From the NCBI RefSeq assembly GCF_907165205.1, contig NC_058189.1, positions 42,744,270-42,808,269 of the forward strand: 64,000 nucleotides of DNA, written 5' to 3'. Origin of the DNA: Coccinella septempunctata (taxonomy: Eukaryota > Arthropoda > Insecta > Coleoptera > Coccinellidae). A program made the position numbers and the translations under genes. Positions 45,100 to 54,834 of the stretch are shown here, in pieces. Numbering within the stretch: the first letter of the stretch is position 1; every line of letters begins with the position of its first letter. The notes under the pieces are model-generated. The model had not been told where the DNA came from, did no database searches, and saw nothing but the letters and a program-made list of their open reading frames with translations.

Positions 45100-46100
45100 A
45101 ACGAAAAATGACCTGCTCTAGTATTTGGATCGAACAAGAACAAAAAAATTGTGAAAGACATTTACAAGTCAACAATAAATAATGATATCATTGAATTTGT
45201 TGATAGCGCAAGAGATTTGGGCTTGATCTTAGACGATTCTCTGAGATTTCGAGAACACGTGGTGAGTGTGATTCAGAGAGCACATGGAGCCTTGAGATTG
45301 CTGTATGTTCATATGTGGTGCCTGCCCCTGCATACTAAAAAGGTTCTATGTGAGACTTTGGTCTTGACACAGTTCACTTATTGTTCACCTGTATTTAGCT
45401 TTTGTCTCGATCAAGATAGTTTGGGATGGATCCAGCGTGTGCGGAAATCCTGTATCAGGTTCATTTATGGAATTAGGAAGTATGACCATGTTTCACATAA
45501 GTTGGAGGAATTGAGTTGGCTTCCGATGAGGATTTGTTTTGAATTTTACTCTCTTTGTATATATCGTAACATCATTTTAAAGAGAAGTCCACCATATCTC
45601 TTCAATAAATTGGATTACAGAGCTGACGTTTATAATATCAACATACGTCGTAGGAATATGTTGTCATGTCCACGTCATAGAACATCTACTTTTAACGGCC
45701 GTTTTCAATATACCTATACCTATCTATCCATCGTTTCACTTATTGATGATTGGTAACCGTTCTAAAATATATCTACAGATAGATCATAGAAACGAAATCA
45801 GATCTTCAGTGAAACAATGGATAGATAGGTTTATTGAAAACGGCCGTATGAGGTGTTTCAGACATAACATTTGCAGGCTGTACAACGGTATTCCTGATAA
45901 TTTTAAGGCGTTGAATCAAAATGTTTTCAAGATGAAAATTAAAGCCTCCTCGCTCCTTTTTCTTTTTTTGTTCAATTCTGTTTATTTTATATTTTGCATA
46001 AGATATGTTCAAATGTACATTTTGTATACTACAAGGGTTAAGTGGTAGAGCACATTTGGCTGAACTTCCCCTTGAGATTTCTAGTGAAATAAAGACATTA
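45100..46100 (+). pseudogene. LINE C-terminal third, split by a MITE
   Basis: From LVFGSNKNKKIVKDIYKSTI the frame continues FVDSARDLGLILDDSLRFRE, LLYVHMWCLPLHTKKVLCET, FTYCSPVFSFCLDQDSLGWI, RKSCIRFIYGIRKYDHVSHK and RRRNMLSCPRHRTSTFNGR. After a 136-bp insertion it resumes RCFRHNICRLYNGIPDNFK. This is the thumb and C-terminal domain of a Jockey/CR1-type ORF2 (LG...D..L.W..H; LCE.LVLS...YC; CPRHRTS.F; LYN.LP..FK). The segment is open over about 200 codons, so decay is light here. An AATAAAG signal and short ATTATT tail end it at about 46102. The catalytic core is absent (5'-truncated). Confidence 0.8.
45703..45838. mobile_element. 136-bp MITE, candidate MULE-like, 9-bp TSD
   Basis: Inverted ends TTTCAATATACC / GGTTTATTGAAA extend into TATCTATCCAT(C/T)GTTTCACT arms around a 60-bp centre. 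AACGGCCGT flanks both sides (45694-45702, 45839-45847). Excising element plus one flank rejoins FNGR to MRCFRHN in the LINE frame, confirming the insertion. A 9-bp duplication is typical of Mutator-like elements. The flank is itself palindromic (ACGGCCGT), which makes the exact boundary arguable. Confidence 0.8.
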
Positions 46101-46102
46101 TT

Positions 46103-47290
46103 ATGACTTTAGCCTTGCGGCTTTCACACTCCTCTCCAGAGGAAAATTCACTTATACCAGATATCTCAGATATCAGAAGGATTAAGCTCTGTTGGAGTCC
46201 TTTCCAGGTTTTCGGGCTCTTGGTGGTGGTCGGGTCCGGGTCTGGGTCGGCTCCCTGCCGTCGGTTGGATTCCTGCTCGACCCGCACTTCCTGTCGGAGC
46301 AGACGGTGTTCCTCTGAATTTCCCTTGTATTTGCGTACAGTTCTCGCCGTTCCCAGCAGTACCGCCTTCTGCATGACTCTATAGATATTTTCGTCCAACT
46401 GAAGATCCTCAAGTTCTCTAGTAGTTTCTTCGGTATCAGGCCTGTAGATGATATGACAATAGCATCCCTATTGTCTTGATTTCTTTCAGCTTCCACTGTC
46501 TCCTGGTTTGTTCATCGAGATCTCTGTACTTTGAAATTTTTTCAGTGTGCCTATCTAAAAGATTGTTATTATTTGGAATCGCCACATCGATGAATAGTGC
46601 TCTGTCCTCATCCTCATGAGGTCTGGTCGATTGTGGGTTATTTTCCGGTCTGTGAGAACCGTGCGATCCCAGTAGAGCTTGTGACGTTCATTTTCCAATA
46701 CAGCATGGTAATTGTAATAAGGAACCTTTTTCGAACTAAGAAGTTGGTGTTTTAGTGCCAATTCTTGGTGAAGAATCTTGGCAACGGCATCATGTCTATT
46801 TTTGTACTCCGTGCCCGCGAACTTCTGACATCCCCCGGTGATGTGCTGGATAGTTTCATGTGTCGCACAGCCATAACGACAGCTATCATCCGCCACTGAG
46901 GAATCCTTGGCGATATATTTCATATAGTTCCTTGTTGGAATCACCTGATCCTGGATGGCGAGCATGAAGCCCTCTGTCTCAGGAAACAACCTTCCGGAAG
47001 TCAACCAGTAGTTCGATGCAGATATTTCGACGTAATACATGGTTGACCTCGTTCTGGTGCCTTCCATGCAAAGGTTTGCCAATCAGTTTCTGCATTTTAC
47101 TTTCTGTCGAGCGTTCGACGGTTTCCAAGTGGTCCTGCTGTAGCTTTAACAGTTTAGAACTATCAGCAACACAAACTACTTGATGGAGTTCTGAAGAAGC
47201 AGCCTTGCTCAGAAAATATTTTCGAAGTCCTTCAATTTCCTGGGACGGTTGGACAAATCAATAATTCTTCTACCCCGAAGATGTCATGGC
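46103..47290 (-). pseudogene. Dong/R4-like retrotransposon 3' part, copy 1
   Basis: The minus strand encodes EIEGLRKYFLSKAASSELHQ, ISASNYWLTSGRLFPETEGF, MLAIQDQVIPTRNYMKYIAK, then CRYGCATHETIQHITGGC (a C-x3-C-x7-H-x4-C knuckle) and, downstream, NRPDL (the RPD of a restriction-like endonuclease). The later ID-V part is disrupted by a deletion relative to copy 2 at 57249, but STGLIPKKLLENLR follows. A CCHC knuckle before a PD-D endonuclease is the C-terminal layout of R2/R4-class non-LTR elements. The 3' end (GGCTAAAGTCAT on the minus strand) abuts AATAAT, the tail of the preceding LINE. Dong of Bombyx is known to insert in TAA repeats, which supports a Dong/R4-like label. Confidence 0.65.
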
Positions 47291-47561
47291 AGCTCAGCCC
47301 GTTATATTGAGCTTTTGTGTTTAGTCAGCATCGTACTTATTTTGAGTGGAAATTTCAAGAATTGCCATTTTCATTTTGTTTATCAATAAAGAATTGAGCA
47401 TTCTTCTAGTGAAATATTAATATGATTTCATATTGTCCCAAGGGAAATATAAAATGACATTTCATATTTTCCTCGGGTAATATAGGTGTGTTATGACCTC
47501 GGTTATGACAAATTATGGTATCTAAGTCGATAATGCTCAATACCGTTTCAATCGAAAATCA

Positions 47562-47829
47562 ATAACTGAGATAACAGTCAAACCTAGATAACTCCAGGAT
47601 ACATAATAAAAGACGATTGTAATCTCCGAAAAGGAATCTTGACCTTATATTGAGATGTACTCCTTTTAAATTCCTTCTGCTTGGTGGTACTTAAACCAAC
47701 AATGTGAATTCAAATTGGAATTTAACAGGAGTACTTCTCAATATAAGGTCAAGATTCCTATTTGGAAATTAGAATCGTCTTTTATTATGTATCCTGAAGG
47801 TATCTAGGTTTAACTGTTATCTCAGTTAT
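47562..47829. repeat. 268-bp foldback element
   Basis: Arms of about 110 bp pair with a modest number of mismatches: TAACTGAGATAACAGT at the left end, AGGATACATAATAAAAGACG and GAATCTTGACCTTATATTGA inside, all repeated inverted on the right. Centre about 40 bp. No clear target duplication and no coding. Confidence 0.8.
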
Positions 47830-49735
47830 GATTTAGTTATATCTGGACTCCAGAAAAGACTTCAGATTATCTGGTGACATAATGTGTCGCCATTGAAAGC
47901 CAACGCAAAATATTATTTAGACAGCAAACCTTGAATCCAATCCAGATAATGGAGTTCTGGAAAAAATGGCGAGCTGTACACCTCAAGAGATGGAAATAGC
48001 TCTGATGGTGGCACAGTAGTTCCTAAGGTCACAGTGCAATGCAAATTCCCTTGAAATTCACAATCTATAACTAATCACCGAGGAGAGCCAATAGGAAGTG
48101 AAATGATTTGATCATCGAAAAGACCACTTGACCAGGCAGTTATAAATTGTGCAGAAGGAACAAATCTATGTCAATGGATTTCCAGAACAGATCAGTAGAG
48201 TTATTTCAGAAATGAGGAGACGCAAATGCTTGGCCAACAGGTACCTCTAAAGAAGTCGTATGATACTCAATTTTTTGTGCAATTATTCGCAAAAAAATTT
48301 GCTGGTGAGTAATAAGATGATATCTGCAGAGAGGGGGTGGAATATAAACTCACTCGGATTTTGCCACTTGCGTGACTACCATTATATCCAGAACGGTTTC
48401 ATCGTTAGCTTCACATATGATATCCACCATATTCTAGGCAAGTTGCAAAGTTTTTTTGAAAAGGATAACCTGATAGTAATGACATCACAAAGTGATCAAC
48501 TAAAAACAATTCGGAGACATGCCTGTTGTTATCTTATATTAAAGTTTTGTGGCCGGTGTTCGATGTAGCCCATAACTAGGATAAGATATCTTGAACAGCA
48601 GACTTGTTTCCCTATCACAATAGCATCTTCAGATGGAACTGAAAATACTATTGTGATAGCTAATCATGTGTTTAATTCAATTATTTCATTCCAATTCAGA
48701 ATCCGTAAGGACCACATTTATACCTCCAAAAAAATCAAAGGGATTTGGCGTATTCCAGAGTTTCGCAATCGAGATTGATGGAATGTCCATGACGTAAGCT
48801 CGCTTTTGTTTCAACGTTGTGGTAAACATGCATTCGCCCTTACCATACAGGCGCTGGAGGGAATCAATGAGCCGAACTTGTTGGTTTCAGACAGCCAATA
48901 TCGAAGAGAGCACTAGCATTTTGGCGCGGCTGCATCCTTTAATCCCTTGGGTATATAAGGAGACAACTCGTTGCTATTTCCAGTACGTAGACCCGACTAC
49001 GAATGCCCGTATTAGATCATTCAAACATGTTATCGCAATGATTCCCGAACAACGGTTCGAAGACTGGAAACCTGCAGGAATTGTATTGAGAAACAATACT
49101 ATGTAACAAAGTTGGAGTAGGTTTGCCATTATACGTAGTAACATTGTATAGGCCAGTATAGGTATATTCATTATTGGATAAGGTTAAAAGCAGAGTAGTA
49201 TAACTGAAATATTAAGTGAATTGATGAAAGAATTAAAAATAAGATTTGTGTTCAACATAATACTCAGTTTGTCTGAATTCGATATATATTACCGATCAAG
49301 AAAAAAAATAAAAAAATTTAAAGGTTTCCTATTTGAAGAAATGAAATTACATGCAATACGTGCTCCACTCTCTACATATTTCAACTGTCGTAATCATTTT
49401 GAAATTTTTTTTTTATTTCTTAAAATTTTTGTTGGAATCATTTTTATGTATTTGTTTGCATGATAGAGTTAAAAGAGGGGTCAATTATTAGTCAAAAGCT
49501 CAGCACATTATGATTTCTATATTTCATTCTGGAAGTGGGTGTCTTCTATCTTTTATTATCCGTTTGTCCGTTTTATATCGTTTTTATATTCGTACATTAT
49601 ACTTTCATTCGTGATTTTCTTGTTAATGTTTATAAATATAATTGCTTGATCTCTAGCTGTTTCATTGAAGCCATTTTAATGAGAATATTTCATCTCATTG
49701 TGTCGTTTATGCATCTATTTCTTTCTTTTTCTTCT
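47830..49735. other. non-coding stretch
   Basis: No recognised gene. The open frame 48819-49106 (plus; IPWVYKETTRCYFQYVDPTT) is less AT-rich than its surroundings but matches nothing I know. Confidence 0.35.
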
Positions 49736-49741
49736 TCTTTA

Positions 49742-49930
49742 TCAGCCTGTGGTCATCCAATGTTGGATAAAGGCCTCCCCTGCTCGTCTCCATAGTTCTC
49801 TATCTTGGGCCATTTCTGCCCAGTTAAATCCTGCTGTTCGTTTTAAGTCATCCCTCCATCTTGTTTGGGGTCGACCTCTGTTTCTTTTTCCGAGATAAGG
49901 TCTCCAAATCTGAATTTCTTTGCTCCATCG
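49742..49930 (-). pseudogene. RTE/Jockey-type LINE extreme C-terminus
   Basis: The minus strand reads IWRPYLGKRNRGRPQTRWRD, DLKRTAGFNWAEMAQDRELW and RRAGEAFIQHWMTTG, stop. This matches the well-known C-terminal end of RTE-type endonuclease-RT ORFs in insects (GRP..RW.DD....G..W...A.DR..WR...EAF...W). The frame is clean over 60 codons. A GATAAAGAAGAAGAAAAAG tail follows, and GACAGACA repeats flank the upstream side. Everything upstream is missing. Confidence 0.75.
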
Positions 49931-50575
49931 ATTGTCTGTCTGTATGTCTGTCTATCTATAAATGCATCTATTCATTATTCTGATAATCCAATCATCATTA
50001 GCCCCGGGTTCGGGGCATTTTAGTTTATATTGATAAAAGCTAACATATTGAACGAAACGTTGCTGTTAAATATGCATATTGGGTAAATTCGTCCGAGCTT
50101 CAATTATTCTCTACTTTAAATCGAAGATCTCAATCTAGCAACAATTGAATATGCACCAGTTTTCAATAGTTCTGATTGAGTCCGTACATGTAGGTGGAAT
50201 AGGACGAGTCCTTTCAATTATTTGTCCCAGATTAGTTTCTAGTCCGTATCGAATCGAAAACGAGAAACTATGTTGAAGTTTTCAGGTATCCTGGTAGAAA
50301 GTTTAACTGACGGAACTGAACTATTCCGGTCGGAGTTGGCCACAAAAGTGTTACACCGATTTCGAGTTCAACATCGTGTTGTCGAAATCTAGAAATGAGA
50401 ACAAATTGAGCTGCTTTAGGTTTTTATTGTTTAACGAGCTCAGTACTTATGAGGGATACTCAAAATACTTGATCTGAGATATGCAGTAAAAAAACGTTTT
50501 GATGACTGCAAATTCTTGGTAGTTGGAGGTGATGAGGTCACAAGTTCATGATAAATTGTTGCATGTTAGGATATA
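49931..50575. other. non-coding stretch
   Basis: I see no gene or bounded element. Confidence 0.4.
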
Positions 50576-50578
50576 ACG

Positions 50579-50703
50579 AAATGAAAGGTTTAGCGGCATG
50601 CAGACAGGAATTGAATTCTGAAAAAAGTACCACCCAGAGCAGGATTCGAACCTACGACCCCCCGATTACCGGTCAGGTACTCTCCCAACTGAGCTACCCG
50701 GGC
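50579..50703 (-). repeat. tRNA-bearing repeat unit, copy 1
   Basis: This 125-bp segment is identical base for base to 50988-51112. It holds the tRNA-like gene (50631-50703) and its 3' flank (GTAC, T6, CAGAATTCAATTCCTGTCTG, CATGCCGCTAAACC). Unlike copies 2 and 3, no inverted partner arm is seen next to the tRNA 5' end. Confidence 0.85.
50631..50703 (-). tRNA. tRNA-Thr-like (anticodon GGT), copy 1
   Basis: The 73-nt cloverleaf is complete: acceptor GCCCGGG/TCTGGGT (three G-U pairs), D arm GCTC/GAGT, anticodon stem CCTGA/TCGGG with loop CCGGTAA, variable GGGTC, T arm GTAGG-TTCGAAT-CCTGC. The B box GGTTCGAATCC is perfect consensus. Position 33 is C instead of the near-universal U, and G-U closing pairs are many, so it may be a tRNA pseudogene or tRNA-derived repeat head. 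A T6 run starts four bases past the discriminator base, fitting Pol III termination. Confidence 0.6.
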
Positions 50704-50951
50704 TGACGTGAGGATCCAAATGCATTGTCTGGCTACCACTATCCTCAGAATTCACATGTTAGTGTTATCACTTTCGAACTCCGGCGTTCGGAAGCGATTG
50801 GAAATGTTATAGGTGGAGGGGATACACATTCGCTTTCAATGATCTTCGGGATTCAACATATCCATTTCCCGGTGCGTCGTCGACATATAGCGATATCAGC
50901 GGGGATCGGATGCGAACCTCCGATCATTGAACAAATTAAGCCGAAAATATA

Positions 50952-51164
50952 AATTGTGATGATAGTTTAGAGTCTGAAAATATAATAAAATGAAAGGTTT
51001 AGCGGCATGCAGACAGGAATTGAATTCTGAAAAAAGTACCACCCAGAGCAGGATTCGAACCTACGACCCCCCGATTACCGGTCAGGTACTCTCCCAACTG
51101 AGCTACCCGGGCGCTAAACCTTTCATTTCATTATATTTTCAGACACTAAACTATCATCACAATT
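50952..51164 (-). mobile_element. palindromic element around tRNA-like gene, copy 2
   Basis: Left arm 50952-51004 (AATTGTGATGATAGTTTAG, then GTCTGAAAATATAAT, then AAATGAAAGGTTTAGCG) and right arm 51112-51164 are reverse complements at 51 of 53 positions. Between them lie the GCATGCAGAC segment and the tRNA-like gene. The right arm abuts the tRNA 5' end directly. No clear target duplication was seen. Confidence 0.8.
51040..51112 (-). tRNA. tRNA-Thr-like (anticodon GGT), copy 2
   Basis: Identical in sequence to the 50631-50703 copy, including C33 and the T6 run downstream. It occupies the loop of an imperfect 53-bp palindrome. See copy 1 for the folding. Confidence 0.6.
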
Positions 51165-51169
51165 AGGAT

Positions 51170-52125
51170 ATAAGGATATAACTCTCATAAATGTTTCACC
51201 GATTGCATTCCAATGTTACTATAGATTATTATCAATCTTTGCAAAGTATTGTTTCTCGAGGTGTTAGCGTCTTCTTGGGAAAAAGAGGAAATGGTCGACC
51301 AAAGAAGAGAACCCCAGACTTATTCAGCAATGTTGAAAATATGATGACAGAACAGAAGCTACACGATCCACTGTTTGGGTTTAATCTCAAGTGGCTGGAT
51401 ACTCTGTTGGCGTATGCCACACGATTATGAAAAAAAAAACACCAATTTGTTTCTATATAGATTAACATGTTATCAGAAAATTGAAAAGGTTGATAACCTA
51501 CCCTTGAACCATCCAAACAAATTGTGGTTTGATATGCGTTAGTCAAAGGCAAATTGGGGGACCTCTATTCATTGATAGGACTTAAACAGAACAAAGTTAT
51601 GAATGATAAATTATCATGCCTTTTCATAGCTAAATTGAATTTCGATGAAATTTCTAATGGTTATTCTCAACAGCTGTAGAAAACTGTTTTCTCTAGGAAA
51701 TGTTTTTCACGATTGGTCGTTAGCCCTGATTCCGAACATGATTTTCATCCAGCATGGTGTTATTATGTGTGATTTTTTTCTAAGGCCTCATTTGAAGAAT
51801 TCCATTTTTCAAATATCTAGACTAGCACCATCGATGAAAATTCATCGAAGTAACAATGATTCTTTCATTTTCTTTAATGTTTCGAATATGTGTCAGATGA
51901 TGTGAGAAGTGTTAGGAACAAATAATAGGACATTTCTAGTAACTATGTTGATTGTAGAGGACCATAGAAAGTGAAATTCATTCTAATCTAATCATGTAAT
52001 TCAGTTTCTTTAGTTTAGTTGTGGATTTTCATTCAGTATTGGTCATATCAGTTCCATATTCATAGAGAATTAAACATATCGAGATTCTTACTGTGACATA
52101 TTAATACTAGTGAAGTAGGTAGAAC
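51170..52125. other. non-coding stretch
   Basis: Open frames at 51191-51430 (KRGNGRPKKRTPDLFSNVEN) and 51645-51905 match no family I recognise. Confidence 0.35.
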
Positions 52126-52126
52126 C

Positions 52127-52200
52127 CTAAGAACAGAGATACATGGAATGGACACTCAGTGCTACAAATAAATGTTTTGTAGTACACACATTCGATGTTG
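52127..52200. mobile_element. half copy of the 63286-63552 MITE family
   Basis: CTAAGAACAGAGATACATGG, CACTCAGTGCTACAAATAAA, TGTTTTGTAGTACACACATT, CGATGTTG align with 63286-63358. The second half and right inverted end are missing. Confidence 0.7.
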
Positions 52201-53165
52201 AATTTGTTTTCATGAACATTTCAGGATACACTTTATATCTGGTTGATCAGTTATACTCCAGTAATCTCTTTTTTCCACAATCACTGATACATTAGCGGTA
52301 CATATACCTGTTTCTTTTTTCAGAAGTTGTAATTATCATCAATATTACCAAGTTCATTTCCATATTTTCACGTATACGCAATTTCTGTAGCCCCTCATTA
52401 GAAATTCGCTCGGTAATAGAAGTATGTCCTGAATGAAATATATAGAACAACGAATGCATATATGTAAATTATAAGTGTTTAATTCACATTTACGCCGGTA
52501 CCGAATGCAAATTTTTCCATTTTGAATTCGGTTGCGTGTCGATGTCCCAATCGTATTCTATTATTTTTTCTCCAGTTGTTAGCACTCTGATCCAAATTTA
52601 TGGACTTCGTGCGCTGTCGCTTGTCTTATATTAAGCTATGTCATTGCCAGTCACAATAAAAATTTTAATGATATCGCTGTACATGAAATAGGGAGATAAA
52701 GAAACAAGAGTTTCGGTTTGACATGATAGGTTTATCTCTGTTGCAAATGTAAAGGATAAGGCTACAACTTCCTCAGGAGGGTTGAGGTCAGCACGCGAAG
52801 ATGTTGCATATAATTACCGTAAATTCCAACCCTTCGACCTCACATCTTTTCCGCAGTGCTGCATAAATACATAACTAATTATTCGGAATTTCGCTTGTAT
52901 GACGAAGGTCGTTAAAAATACATTTGTGAACTTTGTTCACAGATCTCGAATGATAGTATTCTTTGTTGGAAGTTTTCGGAGATTTATGTTCCGATAGGTT
53001 ATCCATATATTCACAAGAACAAAAGATCGCGCTTCGCAATCCATTCACTTTCGATGAAGATCCCGATTCTGCAATAGTATCTAATAATGTCCTCCACAAT
53101 AACTTAGTATAAGTGTGTTGTAGGGTACACGGACAAAAACAACAGCTGGATTCTTTTAATCTATA
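52201..53165. other. non-coding stretch
   Basis: I see no gene. The minus-strand open frame 52875-53225 overlaps the Penelope-type end and has no recognised motif. Confidence 0.35.
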
Positions 53166-53171
53166 TTCGGC

Positions 53172-53208
53172 GACGTTTCGCAGTATTATTTCATACTGCT
53201 TCTTCAGG
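53172..53208 (-). ncRNA. hammerhead-like core in a Penelope-type end
   Basis: On the minus strand: CTGAAGA (53207-53201), a perfect seven-pair stem II GCAGTAT/ATACTGC, then GAAAC (53179-53175) and GTCG. The boxes match the CUGANGA/GAAA hammerhead core, and the surrounding GGCCTGAAGAAG...CGAAACGTCG is the wording seen at Penelope-like termini. Stems I and III are not assignable, so ribozyme activity is not established. Confidence 0.4.
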
Positions 53209-53466
53209 CCAACAAACTTCAACATGAACCATTGTATTAATTTTGAAAATGTGAAAATTTTAGATAAGGAAAAAATTACAAAAAAAGGAACATTTTAGAG
53301 ATGATTTACATCAATTTAAATAACAGTATCAATTTCAGAACAGACACTGAATATCTCAGATATCGATTGAAATTTATTCTGGGAGGATTCTGCATCTCTT
53401 CATAAACTTTTTAGGGTTTTCACTCCCAATCTCTGAAACAAAATCAATTAAAAATGAAATCAACGA

Positions 53467-53637
53467 TTTGCTCCTGCGTAAATTCTTGCACTAATTTGTC
53501 AGGAGCAAATTAAATAGAAAAAATTGTTGCCTGACAATGAACTCAAAATGAATAACGTTGAAATTATAATTTCAACGTCAACAACGGGCTGAATTACAAT
53601 ATTGCATATACATATACACAATATTGTAATTCAGCCC
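53467..53637. repeat. cluster of three short hairpins
   Basis: Within 171 bp: TTTGCTCCTG...CAGGAGCAAA (53467-53509), ACGTTGAAATTATAATTTCA ACGT (53555-53578, a 24-bp palindrome), and GGGCTGAATTACAATATTG paired perfectly over 19 bp around a 14-bp AT-rich loop (53586-53637). Function unknown. Confidence 0.8.
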
Positions 53638-53639
53638 CA

Positions 53640-54705
53640 ACCCCGAAACGCTCAACTTACTTGTAGATTGTAGATCCCTAATTTCAGGAAAGTATTATAT
53701 ATGGCTAGTAATTACAGATATTAGTTACTGATAAATAAGTTCATTGTTATATGTCTAGAGCAGAATAATATTCCGCGGCATTATCTACAGTTATCTGCCG
53801 GTGACAGGTTGAAAATTGAAATGTACTTTCAACGTTGTTTTCCAAAGGATGAGAACCACGCAAAATATCGATAGTTTTCTGTTATTCCTATTCATATATT
53901 CGAATTGTTTACAGATTTTTCGACATCGACTGAAAAGTTGATCAATTCGTCATCGATAGCATTCAGATTCAGGTACATGTTTTCGAGGACAGACATAATT
54001 TAGTAGATGCACTGTGGCCTAAACTATGACCTAGTGGTAGTTGGCTCTTTCAAAATTTTGAATAGGAAAGTAGACGTCTACTGCTCGTCATTTAGAAGCA
54101 TAAGACATTGCAAGAGTAATACTTTATTTGGGGCTATCTGATGTATTACCAGGCTGGATATAAATAGAGAATATTTCAGCTCAAATATTAGATTAGATTA
54201 GGAGCTAACTGAGTTAGGTTTACTGTCCAGGAACTCTAGCTTCACAAACGCTTGCATAGATAACCTATAGATGCACAACTTTCTGTCCAAATTTGTTTCT
54301 CTGAGACCGACATCTATTGTTCCACATTCGCCCACATGCTTTCGGCACCCTAACTACCAGAATTACAGATGTCTACCGAACTGTCAACTTTAGCTTCATA
54401 TAGCTCAAGATTGAAATTTCGGCTGCTTATCACAAATTTATACCAAAGTCGAGACCAAAGATCATCTAATTGCCGACATAAATTAGTAATAATGCGTAGC
54501 AGATATGAAAATCGTCATGATGACATCTGATTTTTCGATACGGATAAAAGAAGATAATACCTCAACATATGTATAAGGCTTTCATCCCTTCAACATCTAC
54601 TTGCTTCCTTAGTTCTTCCGCAATTTTTAATTAGTATATTTTTAGTTTCAATTCTTCTATATCTTGGGACTTTGTTTTATGCACAACCAGGTTTGAATGT
54701 ACTCA
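53640..54705. other. non-coding stretch
   Basis: I see no gene or bounded element. Confidence 0.4.
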
Positions 54706-54709
54706 GAGA

Positions 54710-54830
54710 AAAAATCTAAAGGTTCGAGACTAGAGGGTGTATGGTGACCATTCAATCGGACCACTCCTACCAACCCATAACTTTTGGAAATGATGTGTGA
54801 GCCCCTGCCTCATTAAATTTAAAATCATAT
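54710..54830 (-). pseudogene. mariner-like transposase C-terminal scrap
   Basis: The minus strand gives HFQKLWVGRSGPIEWSPYTL and, in the next frame, SSLEPLDFFSEYI. Together they echo the W.GR.GPI.WPPRSPDLTPLDFFLWG segment that carries the third catalytic residue in a group of insect mariner-like transposases. Only about 35 codons remain, with one frame change. The N-terminal HTH of a similar type occurs separately at 59996. Confidence 0.5.
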
Positions 54831-54834
54831 TTCT

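Noticed and set aside
48819..49106. 95-codon frame with balanced composition
   Set aside because: No known motif, no splice sites that would make it an exon, and no related copy in the window; left as unassigned.
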